Below, piece after piece: positions 6,915-16,078 of a stretch of DNA of 27,046 bases. The position numbers and the translations under genes are program-made. The DNA lies in assembly GCA_900549525.1 (NCBI GenBank), contig UWSJ01000017.1:1-27046 (forward strand), read 5' to 3'. Numbering within the stretch: position 1 is the first letter of the stretch; the number at the start of each line of letters is the position of its first letter. This DNA comes from an uncultured Coriobacteriaceae bacterium. Its GTDB lineage: Bacteria; Actinomycetota; Coriobacteriia; Coriobacteriales; Atopobiaceae. The notes beneath the pieces are model-generated. The model was not told the origin of the DNA. It ran no database searches and worked only from the letters and a program-made list of their open reading frames with translations.

Positions 6915-7745
6915 TCAGACGCCGATCGGGTAGCTGAGGCACCCGCCTCGGGCGTCGGCCGAGCCGGCGTTGCCGGTGTTGAGCACGGCGATGCGCCCGC
7001 TCGGCTCGACGATGAGCTTGCCGGTCCACGACGCGCCGTTGTTCGTGACGCACGGGGCCTCGACCGTGAAGCTCGGGCGGTAGGCCGCGGCGAGCTTCGT
7101 GGGGCAGGAGACGATGTCCCACGACGCCGCGCCAGAGCCGGTCGAGACGTTGGCCACATAGACGTAGACGACCCCGTTGTAGGCGTAGGCCCGCCAGCCG
7201 CCGGATTTGACGAGCGTCTCCATTCGGCACATGGTCGTGCCGTTGATGTCGACGAGGTCCGCGCCGATGTGGCAAACCGACGCGCCGCGCGCCGAGACCC
7301 CGAGCGAGGGGTACCCGCTGTCCACCGGCTCGTCTTTCGTGGGGTCCGCGGAGAACCTGCTGAAGCCGAGGTTGATGGACGAGGCCGATCCGTGCGCCCC
7401 GGCGTCGGCGTTGCTCAGGTAGTAGCTGCTGTAGGACTTGGACCCGTCGCGCCCGGTCGTCACCTTCGTGTATATGCGCATGGAGTCGTTGCACATCGAG
7501 ATGGTGGAGTCGTACGAGCCCCTCCCGAGGTCGATGCGCTTGTCGGCGAACTGGGCCACCATGCCCGACTCGCCGTGCACCTGCATGGCCGAGCCGGTCA
7601 TGAGCGTGTAGAGTTGGTTCGCCGCCCCGGCGGAGTTGTAGCGCCAGATGTACAGGCCGTCGGAGGTGGGCATCGTGGCCGTGGCGGCGATGGAGCCGGA
7701 GTCAACGAGCCACTTGCTGCCGTCGTAGACGCAGAGCACGGGCAC
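6915..7745 (-). CDS. Tail fibre, C-terminal part (separated from the N-terminal part by a frameshift)
   Basis: A 276-residue reading frame if counted from a GTG at 7743-7745. Coding character continues upstream of that GTG in the same frame (WGEQLKKGRSWVAN), matching the point where the preceding fibre gene loses sense. It is therefore best read as the distal half of the fibre encoded at 7702-9369. It is rich in Gly, Ser, Tyr and small residues with many short beta-like stretches (GLYIWRYNS, WRAYAYNGVVYVYVANV) and ends in GGCLSYPIGV, typical of fibre tips or receptor-binding domains. No purine-rich ribosome site precedes the GTG, so separate translation is doubtful. The receptor is unknown. 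Confidence 0.7.
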   Translation of the reverse strand: MPVLCVYDGSKWLVDSGSIAATATMPTSDGLYIWRYNSAGAANQLYTLMTGSAMQVHGESGMVAQFADKRIDLGRGSYDSTISMCNDSMRIYTKVTTGRDGSKSYSSYYLSNADAGAHGSASSINLGFSRFSADPTKDEPVDSGYPSLGVSARGASVCHIGADLVDINGTTMCRMETLVKSGGWRAYAYNGVVYVYVANVSTGSGAASWDIVSCPTKLAAAYRPSFTVEAPCVTNNGASWTGKLIVEPSGRIAVLNTGNAGSADARGGCLSYPIGV

Positions 7746-9369
7746 GTTCGCGACCCAGCTCCTGCCCTTCTTCAGCTGCTCGCCCCACGTACAGCGGCTT
7801 CGCGCCGGTGTTGGACACGTCGAGCGTGCAGGCGTCGGCTGCGTTGCGCTCTGAGAACGTGACCGAGACGGTGAGGCCCGCGTAGAGCGAGGTCACGCCC
7901 GGGACGCCCGCCGCCTTCGCGGCTGTCGCGGCAGGGGTCGAGCACGTCCCGTAGAGCATCCTCCCGTCCTGGCCATCTGCGCCGTCCCTGCCGGGAGTGC
8001 CGGCGTCTCCCCTGGGGCCGGTCGCGCCCGTGTTGCCGGTGAGCATGACGGGGGTGCCCTTGACAGTGCGGCCGTCGCCGAAGGTGGTGTCGTCGCGCAC
8101 CCAGATGTAGCGCTTGTCTGCCCAGCCGGGGTAGGCGGTCGACCACGAGTCGCCCTCGAGGGCCGTGCTTGACGTCGAGTTGTAGTAGTGGCGGGTGATG
8201 TCCACGATTTGCGAGGCGGAGACCTTGGACAGGTCGCCGCTCGTGACGTAGCCGCTCATGACCATGTCCCCGGTGGCGGTCTGCAGCTGCATCTTGACCG
8301 TTCTGCCGTCGTTGCCGTAGAAGGTCAGGCCGCTCCCGTCCACGACCACGTGGGCCTTGGACGGGTCTCCCGCGACCATGGCACCGGTCTTGATGATCGC
8401 GCCGACGAGAGAGGCGAGGTAGGCGCTGTCGCCCGTCATCTGGGCCATGTCGAGCTTGCCGGTGGTGACTGCACCCGCTGCGACCTTGTCAGCGGTGATG
8501 GCACCGGAGGTGATGTTCTTCGCCTGGACGGAGTTGACCTGCAGCTTGTCGCCTGAGATTGCGCCGTCCTTGATTGAGACGGTGCCGACCGAGCTTGGGA
8601 CGGCCAGCTCGTCCACCACGAGCTTGTAGGGCGCCCACTGCGCCCCGGTCCAGACGCGCACGCCCACGACGTGGCCCACGTCATCGAGCACCCACCACTG
8701 GTCGCCCTTGGCGTGGTCGCCGGCCGGCTCCTCCTTGGCGTGGTCGATGCTGTTCTTGCCGTCGGCGGTCTGCTGGGCGGACGCGGCCCTCTCGAGCGCG
8801 GCCTGGGCGGCCTTGCTCGCCGCGTCCACGTCCTTCGTGGCCTGCGCCGCCTTGGCCTGCGCGTCCTGCGCCGTCTTGGTGGTCTCGGCGACCTTCTTGG
8901 CGTTGTCCTCCGCGAGGTCTTGGGTGTGCTTGGCCGCGTCCTGCGCGGCCTGCGCCTGCGCCTTCGCGGCGTCGGACACCTGCTTGGCGAGGTCTGCCGC
9001 CGTGAGCGAGGCCTTGGCGTCGGCCTGGGCCTGCGTGGCCTTCTGGGCTGCCTTGTTGATCTCGTCCTGCTGCTGGTCGCCCCTGCCCACGACGCCCGTG
9101 ACGGTGGGGGCGTCGTTGACCAGCGTGATGATGCAGGCGTCGCCCCTCCTCACGCTGACGGTGCAGGGCAGGTCGACCCCCTGCGATGCCGCGACGGTCT
9201 GGCCTCCCATGTCCACGAGGACGCGGCCCCCCGCCGAGTCCGAGAGCGCCGTGCCGCCCATCTGGGCGACGTTGCCGAGGTACCCGTTGCCGCCCGAGCG
9301 CCCGGTGCCCGCCATGCCGCCGCGGTAGATGGCCTTGCCGAGCTCCACGTCGCTGTTCTCGATGCTCAC
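7702..9369 (-). CDS. Tail fibre or minor tail protein with coiled coil and collagen-like repeats
   Basis: A 555-residue frame starting at GTG 9367-9369, which overlaps the preceding stop (GTGA). Residues about 1-95 form the baseplate-attaching end. Residues about 100-215 are an Ala/Lys/Gln-rich coiled coil (repeated AAQ/KAA patterns). A TLD-like GAITADKVAAGAVTTGKLD stretch follows at about 290-310. Gly-X-Y collagen-like repeats are at about 441-468 (GATGPRGDAGTPGRDGADGQ). The last 25 or so residues (from GRAAEEGQE) are Arg-rich and unlike a fibre. The sense continues in the +1 frame as WGEQLKKGRSW, so a frameshift near 7782-7792 breaks the gene. The likely role is host recognition at the tail tip. 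Confidence 0.8.
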   Translation of the reverse strand: MSIENSDVELGKAIYRGGMAGTGRSGGNGYLGNVAQMGGTALSDSAGGRVLVDMGGQTVAASQGVDLPCTVSVRRGDACIITLVNDAPTVTGVVGRGDQQQDEINKAAQKATQAQADAKASLTAADLAKQVSDAAKAQAQAAQDAAKHTQDLAEDNAKKVAETTKTAQDAQAKAAQATKDVDAASKAAQAALERAASAQQTADGKNSIDHAKEEPAGDHAKGDQWWVLDDVGHVVGVRVWTGAQWAPYKLVVDELAVPSSVGTVSIKDGAISGDKLQVNSVQAKNITSGAITADKVAAGAVTTGKLDMAQMTGDSAYLASLVGAIIKTGAMVAGDPSKAHVVVDGSGLTFYGNDGRTVKMQLQTATGDMVMSGYVTSGDLSKVSASQIVDITRHYYNSTSSTALEGDSWSTAYPGWADKRYIWVRDDTTFGDGRTVKGTPVMLTGNTGATGPRGDAGTPGRDGADGQDGRMLYGTCSTPAATAAKAAGVPGVTSLYAGLTVSVTFSERNAADACTLDVSNTGAKPLYVGRAAEEGQELGRERARALRLRRQQVAR

Positions 9370-10418
9370 GCTATGCCCCCTATCGTCAATTTCACAGTGC
9401 CGCCGAGAAGGTCGAAGTCCGCGTCCCTCACGTAGCCCAGGTGGGTCTCGCCCCGCAGGCGCAGGCTCACCACGTCACCCTCGCGGTAGGGGGCATACAG
9501 GCTCGTCACGCTCCACTCCTCGTCGTGTCCCTGAGCAGCCGCTAGGTACTGGGCCGCGAGCACGTATGCCTGCGCCAGCCCTCCCGGGAGCTCGGAGACA
9601 TCCTTGGTCTCGGCCACGACGTAGCCGCGCGCCGAGGCGCTGGACGGCATGCCGGCAGCCACGTCGGCCACGCCGACCGTCACCGTCGACCCCTCCTTGT
9701 GGGTCACGATGTAGCGGCCTGGCACGTCCCCCACGGCGGATGTGTGGCTCGCGCCGTCGGAGAGGGTCATGGCCCTATCGTCCTCGGTGTCCAGCTCCCA
9801 TGTGGGCGTCGTCGCAGCCGTGAGGTCTGGCAGCGCAGCCACGGTCACGAGGCCGGAGCCGGAGACCGACAGGCGGTCACCCGCCGCATCCGCGAGGTCC
9901 GCGAGGCTTTCGAGCCGAGATGACCCCGCCTCCCACGCCCTCGCCTCGGTGAACCGCAGGTCGAGCGCGCCCGCCAGCACGTCGTAAGGCCTCGAGCACT
10001 GGTCGAGCACCGCCCGTATTGCCCCGAGCGCCGTGCCGCCCGAGGCCACCGCGAGGGGGGCGGGCCAGAGGTCGCGCGAGAGCGCCCAGAGGGCGCTGCC
10101 GAGCTGGTAGTCGGTCTGGCGCACGCCCTGGACGAGGCTGTCGGGGGCCTCCTTGACGTAGCCGGTGAATACGGGCTCGCGGTAGCCCCACTCACCCACC
10201 TCGTGCCAGACCCTGAGCATCGAGCCGGCCACGTAGCCGTCATCGCCAAGGGTGGAGACCTTGGCCGAGGCCTTGGTGTCCGAGTCCCGCGCGAGCGTGA
10301 GCGAAAGCCCCGTGACCGTCCCCTCGGCGAGATAGCCCCTCGAGGTGGAGAGATCGTTGGGGTCCACCATCTCCACGAGCCAGCGGTCGGTGCGGCTGGT
10401 GTCGGCCCAGTCCACCAT
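9366..10418 (-). CDS. Tail hub/baseplate protein (Gp37-like, siphovirus tail-associated)
   Basis: A 350-residue protein between the lectin-bearing tail protein and the fibre, the position of the tail hub or tail-associated protein in siphophages. The N-terminus MVDWADTSRTDRWLVEMVDP starts a beta-rich domain. The middle (LLxLADAAGDRLSVSGSGLVTV pattern) and the C-terminus (YREGDVVSLRLRGETHLGYV, DLLGGTVKLTIGG) resemble baseplate hub domains that handle a ring structure. The ATG at 10416-10418 shares a base with the upstream stop (TGATG). A much longer in-frame opening to 10859 lies inside the preceding gene and is rejected because it is Arg/His-rich. The function is inferred from position and style. 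Confidence 0.75.
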   Translation of the reverse strand: MVDWADTSRTDRWLVEMVDPNDLSTSRGYLAEGTVTGLSLTLARDSDTKASAKVSTLGDDGYVAGSMLRVWHEVGEWGYREPVFTGYVKEAPDSLVQGVRQTDYQLGSALWALSRDLWPAPLAVASGGTALGAIRAVLDQCSRPYDVLAGALDLRFTEARAWEAGSSRLESLADLADAAGDRLSVSGSGLVTVAALPDLTAATTPTWELDTEDDRAMTLSDGASHTSAVGDVPGRYIVTHKEGSTVTVGVADVAAGMPSSASARGYVVAETKDVSELPGGLAQAYVLAAQYLAAAQGHDEEWSVTSLYAPYREGDVVSLRLRGETHLGYVRDADFDLLGGTVKLTIGGIA

Positions 10419-12814
10419 CACTCCACCTCCACGAAGCTCGCCGAGACCTTGCCGCCGACGGAGCGCGACAGGCCCACCTTGCAGTCCGTGACGTAGGCCC
10501 GCGCCCAGAAGCCCATGGGGCTGCGGAACGTGACCAGCCCCGCGTGGGCGAGCCAGTCTGCCTGGTCGCGCTCCTCCTTGGGGTCGGTGAGCCCGAGCCA
10601 GCCCTCGAGCGACCACGTGGCCTTGACCGTCCTGCCCCTCGTGACAACGGGCCTCTCGCGTCCGGTGGTGACGTGGGTCGTGACGTCTGGCTCGTAGGTC
10701 GGGGCGAACTGCGGCCCCTCGCCCTCGTTGACCCAGACCTCGATGCCGTCGGAGCCGTCCACCTCGTCCACGAGCCAGCCGCGCGCCTCGATGGCATCGA
10801 AGCTCCCGAGCCACGTGGCCCAGCTTGGGCCGCTGCGGTAGGTGGCGAAGAGCTGCCACTCCACCCCGAGCGGCGGCAGGATGCGGGTCGGGTCGACCTC
10901 GACCATCCTGTCACCGTGCCCGCGCCTGACGACGAGGAAGAACCGCGTGCCGTCCGGGTAGCCCGAAGCGACCGCGCAGTACCGGGTCGTCCCGTCCGTG
11001 GCGTCCTGCGCCGGCGCCCCGTAGACCCTGACCGACGGCGAGAGCGTCGCGCCGTGGCCCGCCGTGTAGGACAGCGCGTGGGAGCCGTCGGAGGCCGCCG
11101 CCGCGCCGTCGCTCGTCCACATACACAGGCGCACGCGCACCGTCTCGCCCTCTCGCGGGGCGCGCGAGAGGGCGGAGAGCGGCACGTCGACCGACCCCGA
11201 CGCCGGGGCCGACGCCGAGCGCGCGGAGCCGAGGCCCTCGACCTCGGCGCGGACGAGGTTGCCGCCGCGCGTGTGGTCGGACTGGTACATGACGGACAGG
11301 CCCGTCGGAGACATGGCCACGCCCGCGATACTGAGCGTCGGCCGCCACGCGACGGTGACGGCGCCGGTGGCGCTCGGGCCGTGAGCGGGCCCCGCGAGGT
11401 GGCCCGTCGACGCCGCGAAGGCCCTGACCTCCCACTCCACGTCGACCCGGTCGTTGCCGGTGCGCGAGATGGGAACGGAGAGCGGGTGGCGGCCCGTGAA
11501 GCCCGTCATGGGGTCGGCGTCCGACGGGCTGTCGAGGGACGGCGTGCCGGGCATGCCCCAGCCGTCGTTGCCGGTGGAGCCGTTGACGTCCCACGCCCAC
11601 GCCGACCACGTGGACATGGGGCCGCCGGCCCTGCGGGCACGCGTGCGGTAGCGCACCGAGAAGCCGTCGCGCCACGCGCCGACGTAGTCCCAGGCCGGGC
11701 GCAGCTTGACGGTCGAGCGCGTGAAGAAGCGGTCGGACGCGTCCCGCCCGTCGTGGCCCCTGACTCGCGAGGGCGTGCCCAGAGTCGCGTCGTACTGCTC
11801 GGCCGGCCAGAAGAGCCACGACTGGGCCTGCAGCCAGCTGGCCTTCTGGACGCTCGCGAACGACGCGAGCTCTCCGTCCTTGCCGTCCGCCGCGTCGAGG
11901 TTGTAGCTGACGTTAGGGGCGGCCTGCGGCGTCACCTTGTAGGCGGGGACCGTGTTGCCGTTGGCGTCCCGCCCGCTGCCGGAGGGCTGGGTGGCCCAGT
12001 TGACGCGGTTCGTGACGAGACGCGTGTCGTAGGTGTGGCGCACGCCGGCCCCCGAGTATGGGTCCTTGTCGTCGTCCGTCGGCCAGACGCCCATGTAGTA
12101 CCCCGCTGCGGCCGCGCTCTGGATGCGGACGACGCCCTGCTTGTCGGTGCGCACGCCGTACACCTGCGAGTTTGCGTTGGGAACGGCCTTCTCGACCGCA
12201 CAGTTGGCCAGCTCGGCGGACGAGCCGCCCGACACCCCGAGGCACAGCGACGCGTCCGCGAGCGGGCGGATGGTGTACACACCGGTCGTGACGGTTGGGA
12301 CCGGCACGAAGATCCAGTGCTTGCCCGGGGCGTCCGCCGTGTCGTAGTGCCAGATGTCGACGTTGTCGCCGCTCGTCGGCGTCACGCCGTAGGTCTCGAT
12401 GCAGTAGGCGTTGTCCTTGTGGCAGAGCGCCTTGTAGAGCGGGTAGGCCTTGCCAGCGTAGGTCGCGGTGCCGCCCGCCTGCACGATCCGCCACGTCTGC
12501 GCGGCGTTGTTCGCCGTGTCCGAGTAGGCCCACGAGTCCCAGAGGCGCACGTCGGTGCCGTCGGCCATCGCGCCGCCCGCCACGTCCGCCGCTCGCCCGC
12601 AGGCGGGCCAGAAGAGCTTCTGGTCGCCCCCGCTCCCGCCGTCGAAGACCGTGATGACCTGAGAGTCGCGCGAGTCCATGCCGAACAGCCGGATCTCCGT
12701 GCCGATGGCGTCCGTGCCGCCCGCCACGTCGAGGCACAGCGGTGACTCCGCCCCGGCGGTCGAGGCGCACATCATGACGTACGAGCCGTTGGGGAGCCTG
12801 TCGCCCGTGGCCAT
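10418..12814 (-). CDS. Large minor tail protein with N-terminal ricin-B-lectin-like repeats
   Basis: A 798-residue protein directly after the tape measure, a slot usually held by the distal tail protein. The first 245 or so residues contain four repeats of ricin-type beta-trefoil character: a CLDV/ADV/CIE/CLGV strand, then a Gly-rich turn, an IRLF/VRLW/VDIWHY strand, and QVI/QTW/KHW (about 27-57, 76-110, 138-170, 191-221). Residues about 340-620 form fibronectin-like beta modules. The last 190 or so residues (from ILPPLGVEWQLFATYRSGPS) end in a typical siphophage tail domain (TVKATWSLEGWLGLTDPKEE). A GGAGG lies six bases before the ATG. The lectin part suggests glycan binding on the host surface or capsule; the exact ligand is unknown. 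Confidence 0.8.
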   Translation of the reverse strand: MATGDRLPNGSYVMMCASTAGAESPLCLDVAGGTDAIGTEIRLFGMDSRDSQVITVFDGGSGGDQKLFWPACGRAADVAGGAMADGTDVRLWDSWAYSDTANNAAQTWRIVQAGGTATYAGKAYPLYKALCHKDNAYCIETYGVTPTSGDNVDIWHYDTADAPGKHWIFVPVPTVTTGVYTIRPLADASLCLGVSGGSSAELANCAVEKAVPNANSQVYGVRTDKQGVVRIQSAAAAGYYMGVWPTDDDKDPYSGAGVRHTYDTRLVTNRVNWATQPSGSGRDANGNTVPAYKVTPQAAPNVSYNLDAADGKDGELASFASVQKASWLQAQSWLFWPAEQYDATLGTPSRVRGHDGRDASDRFFTRSTVKLRPAWDYVGAWRDGFSVRYRTRARRAGGPMSTWSAWAWDVNGSTGNDGWGMPGTPSLDSPSDADPMTGFTGRHPLSVPISRTGNDRVDVEWEVRAFAASTGHLAGPAHGPSATGAVTVAWRPTLSIAGVAMSPTGLSVMYQSDHTRGGNLVRAEVEGLGSARSASAPASGSVDVPLSALSRAPREGETVRVRLCMWTSDGAAAASDGSHALSYTAGHGATLSPSVRVYGAPAQDATDGTTRYCAVASGYPDGTRFFLVVRRGHGDRMVEVDPTRILPPLGVEWQLFATYRSGPSWATWLGSFDAIEARGWLVDEVDGSDGIEVWVNEGEGPQFAPTYEPDVTTHVTTGRERPVVTRGRTVKATWSLEGWLGLTDPKEERDQADWLAHAGLVTFRSPMGFWARAYVTDCKVGLSRSVGGKVSASFVEVE

Positions 12815-12847
12815 GGGCCGCCTCCGTCCATTGGGTTGTAAGTGACG

Positions 12848-15800
12848 TTACATGTCCGCCTTGCGCGCCAGCTCCACGAGCAGGGCGCGCGCGGCCGAGC
12901 GCATCGCGGCGTCGTCGTTGAGCACCGCGCCGTTGAGGACAATCTGTGTGGTGCCGCCGCCGGTCTGCACCGAGCGGGCGAAGCCCTCCATGTCCTGGGC
13001 GACCGCCTTGGCGAACGGCCGCATGCGCCTCCCGGCGAGCGGCATGTTGACCTCGGGGCCGGCCTCCCCCACGCCGATGAGCGAGGCGCGGTCGAAGAAG
13101 CCGCCGGAGCCGTACCACGTGACACCGACCGATGGGACGGACCCCGACTGCGGGTCGAAGCGCCCCGACATGCGGAAGTGGGGCAGCGCGCCGACCTCGA
13201 TGCGCGGGATGGTGAGCCGCATGGAGGACACCGCCGACTGCATCTGGGAGCACATCCGCTGGATCGATGAGAGGGCCTGCGAGGCGTCGGACTCCACCCC
13301 CGCCGCCATCTGGGCCGACGCCGCGGACACGGCGGTCATCGACGGGGGCAGCGCGTCGAGCGGCGGCTTGGCGGCTGACTCGGCGGCCGTCGCGTCGGCA
13401 AGCGCCGACGTGAGCGCCTGCAGGGCGCCGGTTGTCCCCGCGGCCGCGCCCGCCATGGCCCCGAGCATGGCCGTCACCGTGGCGACGGAGCCCGAGGCCG
13501 CGCCCGCGCCCGCGGCCAGCACGAGGCAGGCCGCTGCGAGCGCCGCCATCGCGGGGGCGCAGGCGGACAGCCCGCCCGACGCGCTGCCCGCCGAGGAGCC
13601 GAGCGCCGACAGCCCAGCCGAGGCGGCGGGGGCCTGCCCCGCCACGACCGGCAGCGCCGCCGCGACGACCATGAGCGCGGCCCCCGCCATCATGGAGGAC
13701 GTCGCGAGCACCGTCATGCCGGTCGCCGACACGAGCACGCCCGCCGCGGTCACGGCGCACGCCGCCCCCATTGCGGTGAGAGCCGGCACCGACCCCATGA
13801 GCCCGCCCGACGCCGCGAGCGACGCCGCGGCGAGCAGGCCGAGGCCCGTGGCCGCGCCCGGGGCGGCGGAGGCCACCATCGGGATGGAGGCGCCCATGGC
13901 CACGCACCCCGACGCCGCCGTGACGATGGCGGAGGCGAGCGCGGACATCCCCGCCGCGAGCAGCGTGGCGCCGCCCGCGACGAGCGTGACGCCTCCCGCG
14001 ACCACCGCCATGCCGGCGGCGAGCGCGACGGCCCCCGCCGAGGCGAGTGCCGAGCCGGTGGCGAAGAGCGTGAGCCCGGCGCCGGCGACCGTGGCCCCCG
14101 CGCCCAGCGCGAGCATCCCGGCCCCGGCGAGCAGCGACGCCGGCCCCACCATGAGCAGGGGCGCGGCCGCGGCCGCGGCCCCGGCCGCGACGACCATGAG
14201 GCCCGCCCCGGCCACGACGACGCCCGCGCCCATGACGAGCAGACCCGCCCCGGCCACGAGCGCACCGGCCCCGATGGCGAGGAATCCCGCGCCCGCCACG
14301 AGCGCGCCCGCGCCCGCCACCAGCAGCGACGGGCCGAGCAGCAGCAGCGAGCCCGCGAGCGGCACCATCGCCGCCGCCGCCGCGGCGCCGTTCGCCGCGA
14401 TGCCGGGCAGCGCAGCCGACATGAGCAGCAGCCCCGCGCCGGCAAGGGCAAGGCCCGCGCCCACGAGCGCCACGGCGGCCCCGAAGGCTGCGAGGCCGGC
14501 GGCGCTCGCCGTGAGCGACGGGGCCAGCAGCACCGTCGCGGCGACCATGCCAGCCATGGCGGCGACCATGAGGCCGAGGGCCACCGCGGCGCCGGGGCCT
14601 GCGGCCGCTATCTGCATCGCGGCCTGCGCGAGCAGGTAGATTCCGGCGCTCGCGAGCGCGACGCCCGCGCCCACGAGGGCCACCGCGCCGCCGAGCGCGA
14701 GAATCTGCGGGGCAGATGCCGCCGCGCCGCCGCCGACCTGCGTGATGCCGCCAGCCGCCTGAGACGCCGCGCCGCCGATGCCCGAGAAGGCTCCTGTGAC
14801 GGTGGAGATGACGCCAGACACCGTGGAGACGGCAGAGCCGATGGCCATCGCGCCCTTGAAGGCAACGAAGGCTCCGACGGCGAGCTGGACGGGCCCGGGA
14901 AGCTGGTCGAACGCGGCCTTGAGCGCCATGAGCGGCGACTGCCCGTCGGAGATGGCCCCGGCGAACGCGCCTATGGCGGCCCCCGCGACGGAAAGCGCCC
15001 CCTGGGCGGTGTCGCCGACCTGCTTGAGGCCGTCGGCCCACGGCCTGAGCTGGTCGTAGGACAGGCCGAACGCCTGCCCGACGTCGGTCACGGCGAGGCA
15101 GAGCGCGTCTCCCCACGAGGCGGAGTCACCGAGCGCGGAGAGGTGGGACGAGAAGGTCTCGACGCCCTCGCCGAGCGTGTCGAAGGCCGGGCGCAGGCCC
15201 GAGATCCAGTCGCCGAGCCCGTTCATCGCGCCGGTGACGAGCGGCTTGAAGGCGTCGATTGCGGCCGAGCCCACGCCCACCGCGGCGGCCTCGAGGTTGC
15301 CCATGGCCCCCTCGATGGTGCTTGCGTTGGTCGCGGCCTCGCGAGCCGCGTCGTCCATGCCGAGCTGCATCACGGCCTGGTTGAACTCGTCGGCGCTTAT
15401 CTCGCCCTTCTCCATGGCGTCGCGGAAGTTTCCCACGTAGGCCCCGTTGGCGCGCAAGGCCTCCTGCAGGCGCCCGGACGCGCCGGGGATGGCGTCGGCC
15501 AGCTGGTTCCAGTTCTCGGTGGTCAGCTTCCCGGCGCCGGCGGTCTGGGTCATGACCATGCCGACGCTCTTGAATGTCTCCGCGTTGCCGCCCGCCACGG
15601 CGTTGAGGTTGCCGGCGGCCTCGGCGAGGCGCCCGTAGTCGGACACGCCGTTGGCCGCGAGCTGGGCCGTGACGTTGCGGATGTCGGAGAGGTCGTAGAC
15701 GGTCTTGTCCGCGTACTCCTGCGTGGAGGCCGTCAGCTGCCTGATGGTGGAGTCGTCCACCCCGCCGAACTCGAGGGTGCTGGCGAACTTCTGGGCCGAG

Positions 15801-16066
15801 TCGGAGGCGTCGGCCATCTCGGACGTGAGGCCAGAGACCGCACCGACGAGGCCGCTCGTGATGGAGGATGCCACGCCGGTGACCACGCCGGTCATGGCCG
15901 ACAGCGTGCCGCTGAAGCCGGATGCCGCGCCGCTCGCCGAGGAGAGGCCCTTCGAGAAGGCCGCACCGGCCTTGGAGCCCTCCGCGCCGAACTGCTTGCT
16001 GAACGCCCTCGAGAAGCCATCCATGGAGGGCATGATGGACACGTACGCGGTTCCGACGTTGGCCAT
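12848..16066 (-). CDS. Tail tape measure protein
   Basis: A 1072-residue tape measure that should set tail length and help the DNA cross the envelope. At about 0.15 nm per residue it predicts a tail near 160 nm. The N-terminus (MANVGTAYVSIMPSMDGFSR) and about 150-240 (DLSDIRNVTAQLAANGVSDY, LTTENWNQLADAIPGASGRL) match the TP901/siphophage tape-measure core. Residues about 450-900 are extremely rich in Ala, Gly, Val and Leu with many hydrophobic helices. At about 575-675 they fall into tandem seven-residue units of the type GAGxLVA. The C-terminus (YGSGGFFDRASLIGVGEAGP) is a conserved tape-measure tail motif. It follows the frameshifted chaperone pair, as in lambda-like phages. Confidence 0.92.
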   Translation of the reverse strand: MANVGTAYVSIMPSMDGFSRAFSKQFGAEGSKAGAAFSKGLSSASGAASGFSGTLSAMTGVVTGVASSITSGLVGAVSGLTSEMADASDSAQKFASTLEFGGVDDSTIRQLTASTQEYADKTVYDLSDIRNVTAQLAANGVSDYGRLAEAAGNLNAVAGGNAETFKSVGMVMTQTAGAGKLTTENWNQLADAIPGASGRLQEALRANGAYVGNFRDAMEKGEISADEFNQAVMQLGMDDAAREAATNASTIEGAMGNLEAAAVGVGSAAIDAFKPLVTGAMNGLGDWISGLRPAFDTLGEGVETFSSHLSALGDSASWGDALCLAVTDVGQAFGLSYDQLRPWADGLKQVGDTAQGALSVAGAAIGAFAGAISDGQSPLMALKAAFDQLPGPVQLAVGAFVAFKGAMAIGSAVSTVSGVISTVTGAFSGIGGAASQAAGGITQVGGGAAASAPQILALGGAVALVGAGVALASAGIYLLAQAAMQIAAAGPGAAVALGLMVAAMAGMVAATVLLAPSLTASAAGLAAFGAAVALVGAGLALAGAGLLLMSAALPGIAANGAAAAAAMVPLAGSLLLLGPSLLVAGAGALVAGAGFLAIGAGALVAGAGLLVMGAGVVVAGAGLMVVAAGAAAAAAPLLMVGPASLLAGAGMLALGAGATVAGAGLTLFATGSALASAGAVALAAGMAVVAGGVTLVAGGATLLAAGMSALASAIVTAASGCVAMGASIPMVASAAPGAATGLGLLAAASLAASGGLMGSVPALTAMGAACAVTAAGVLVSATGMTVLATSSMMAGAALMVVAAALPVVAGQAPAASAGLSALGSSAGSASGGLSACAPAMAALAAACLVLAAGAGAASGSVATVTAMLGAMAGAAAGTTGALQALTSALADATAAESAAKPPLDALPPSMTAVSAASAQMAAGVESDASQALSSIQRMCSQMQSAVSSMRLTIPRIEVGALPHFRMSGRFDPQSGSVPSVGVTWYGSGGFFDRASLIGVGEAGPEVNMPLAGRRMRPFAKAVAQDMEGFARSVQTGGGTTQIVLNGAVLNDDAAMRSAARALLVELARKADM

Positions 16067-16078
16067 GGGCTCACCCCG

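Noticed and set aside
10544..12745. 733-codon plus-strand open frame antisense to the lectin tail protein
   Set aside because: It is rich in Arg, Val, Gly, Ala and His with no domain-like pattern or ribosome site. All neighbouring genes are on the minus strand.
12852..14639. 595-codon plus-strand open frame antisense to the tape measure
   Set aside because: It is low-complexity Ala/Pro/Ser, the mirror of the Ala/Gly repeats. The GC-rich composition alone explains the lack of stops.
11913..15116. Very long minus-strand open frame (over 1000 codons) overlapping the tape measure and lectin tail genes
   Set aside because: It is almost entirely Arg, Gly, Ala and His, the usual off-frame product of GC-rich genes. 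The true genes in the other frame have recognisable domains.
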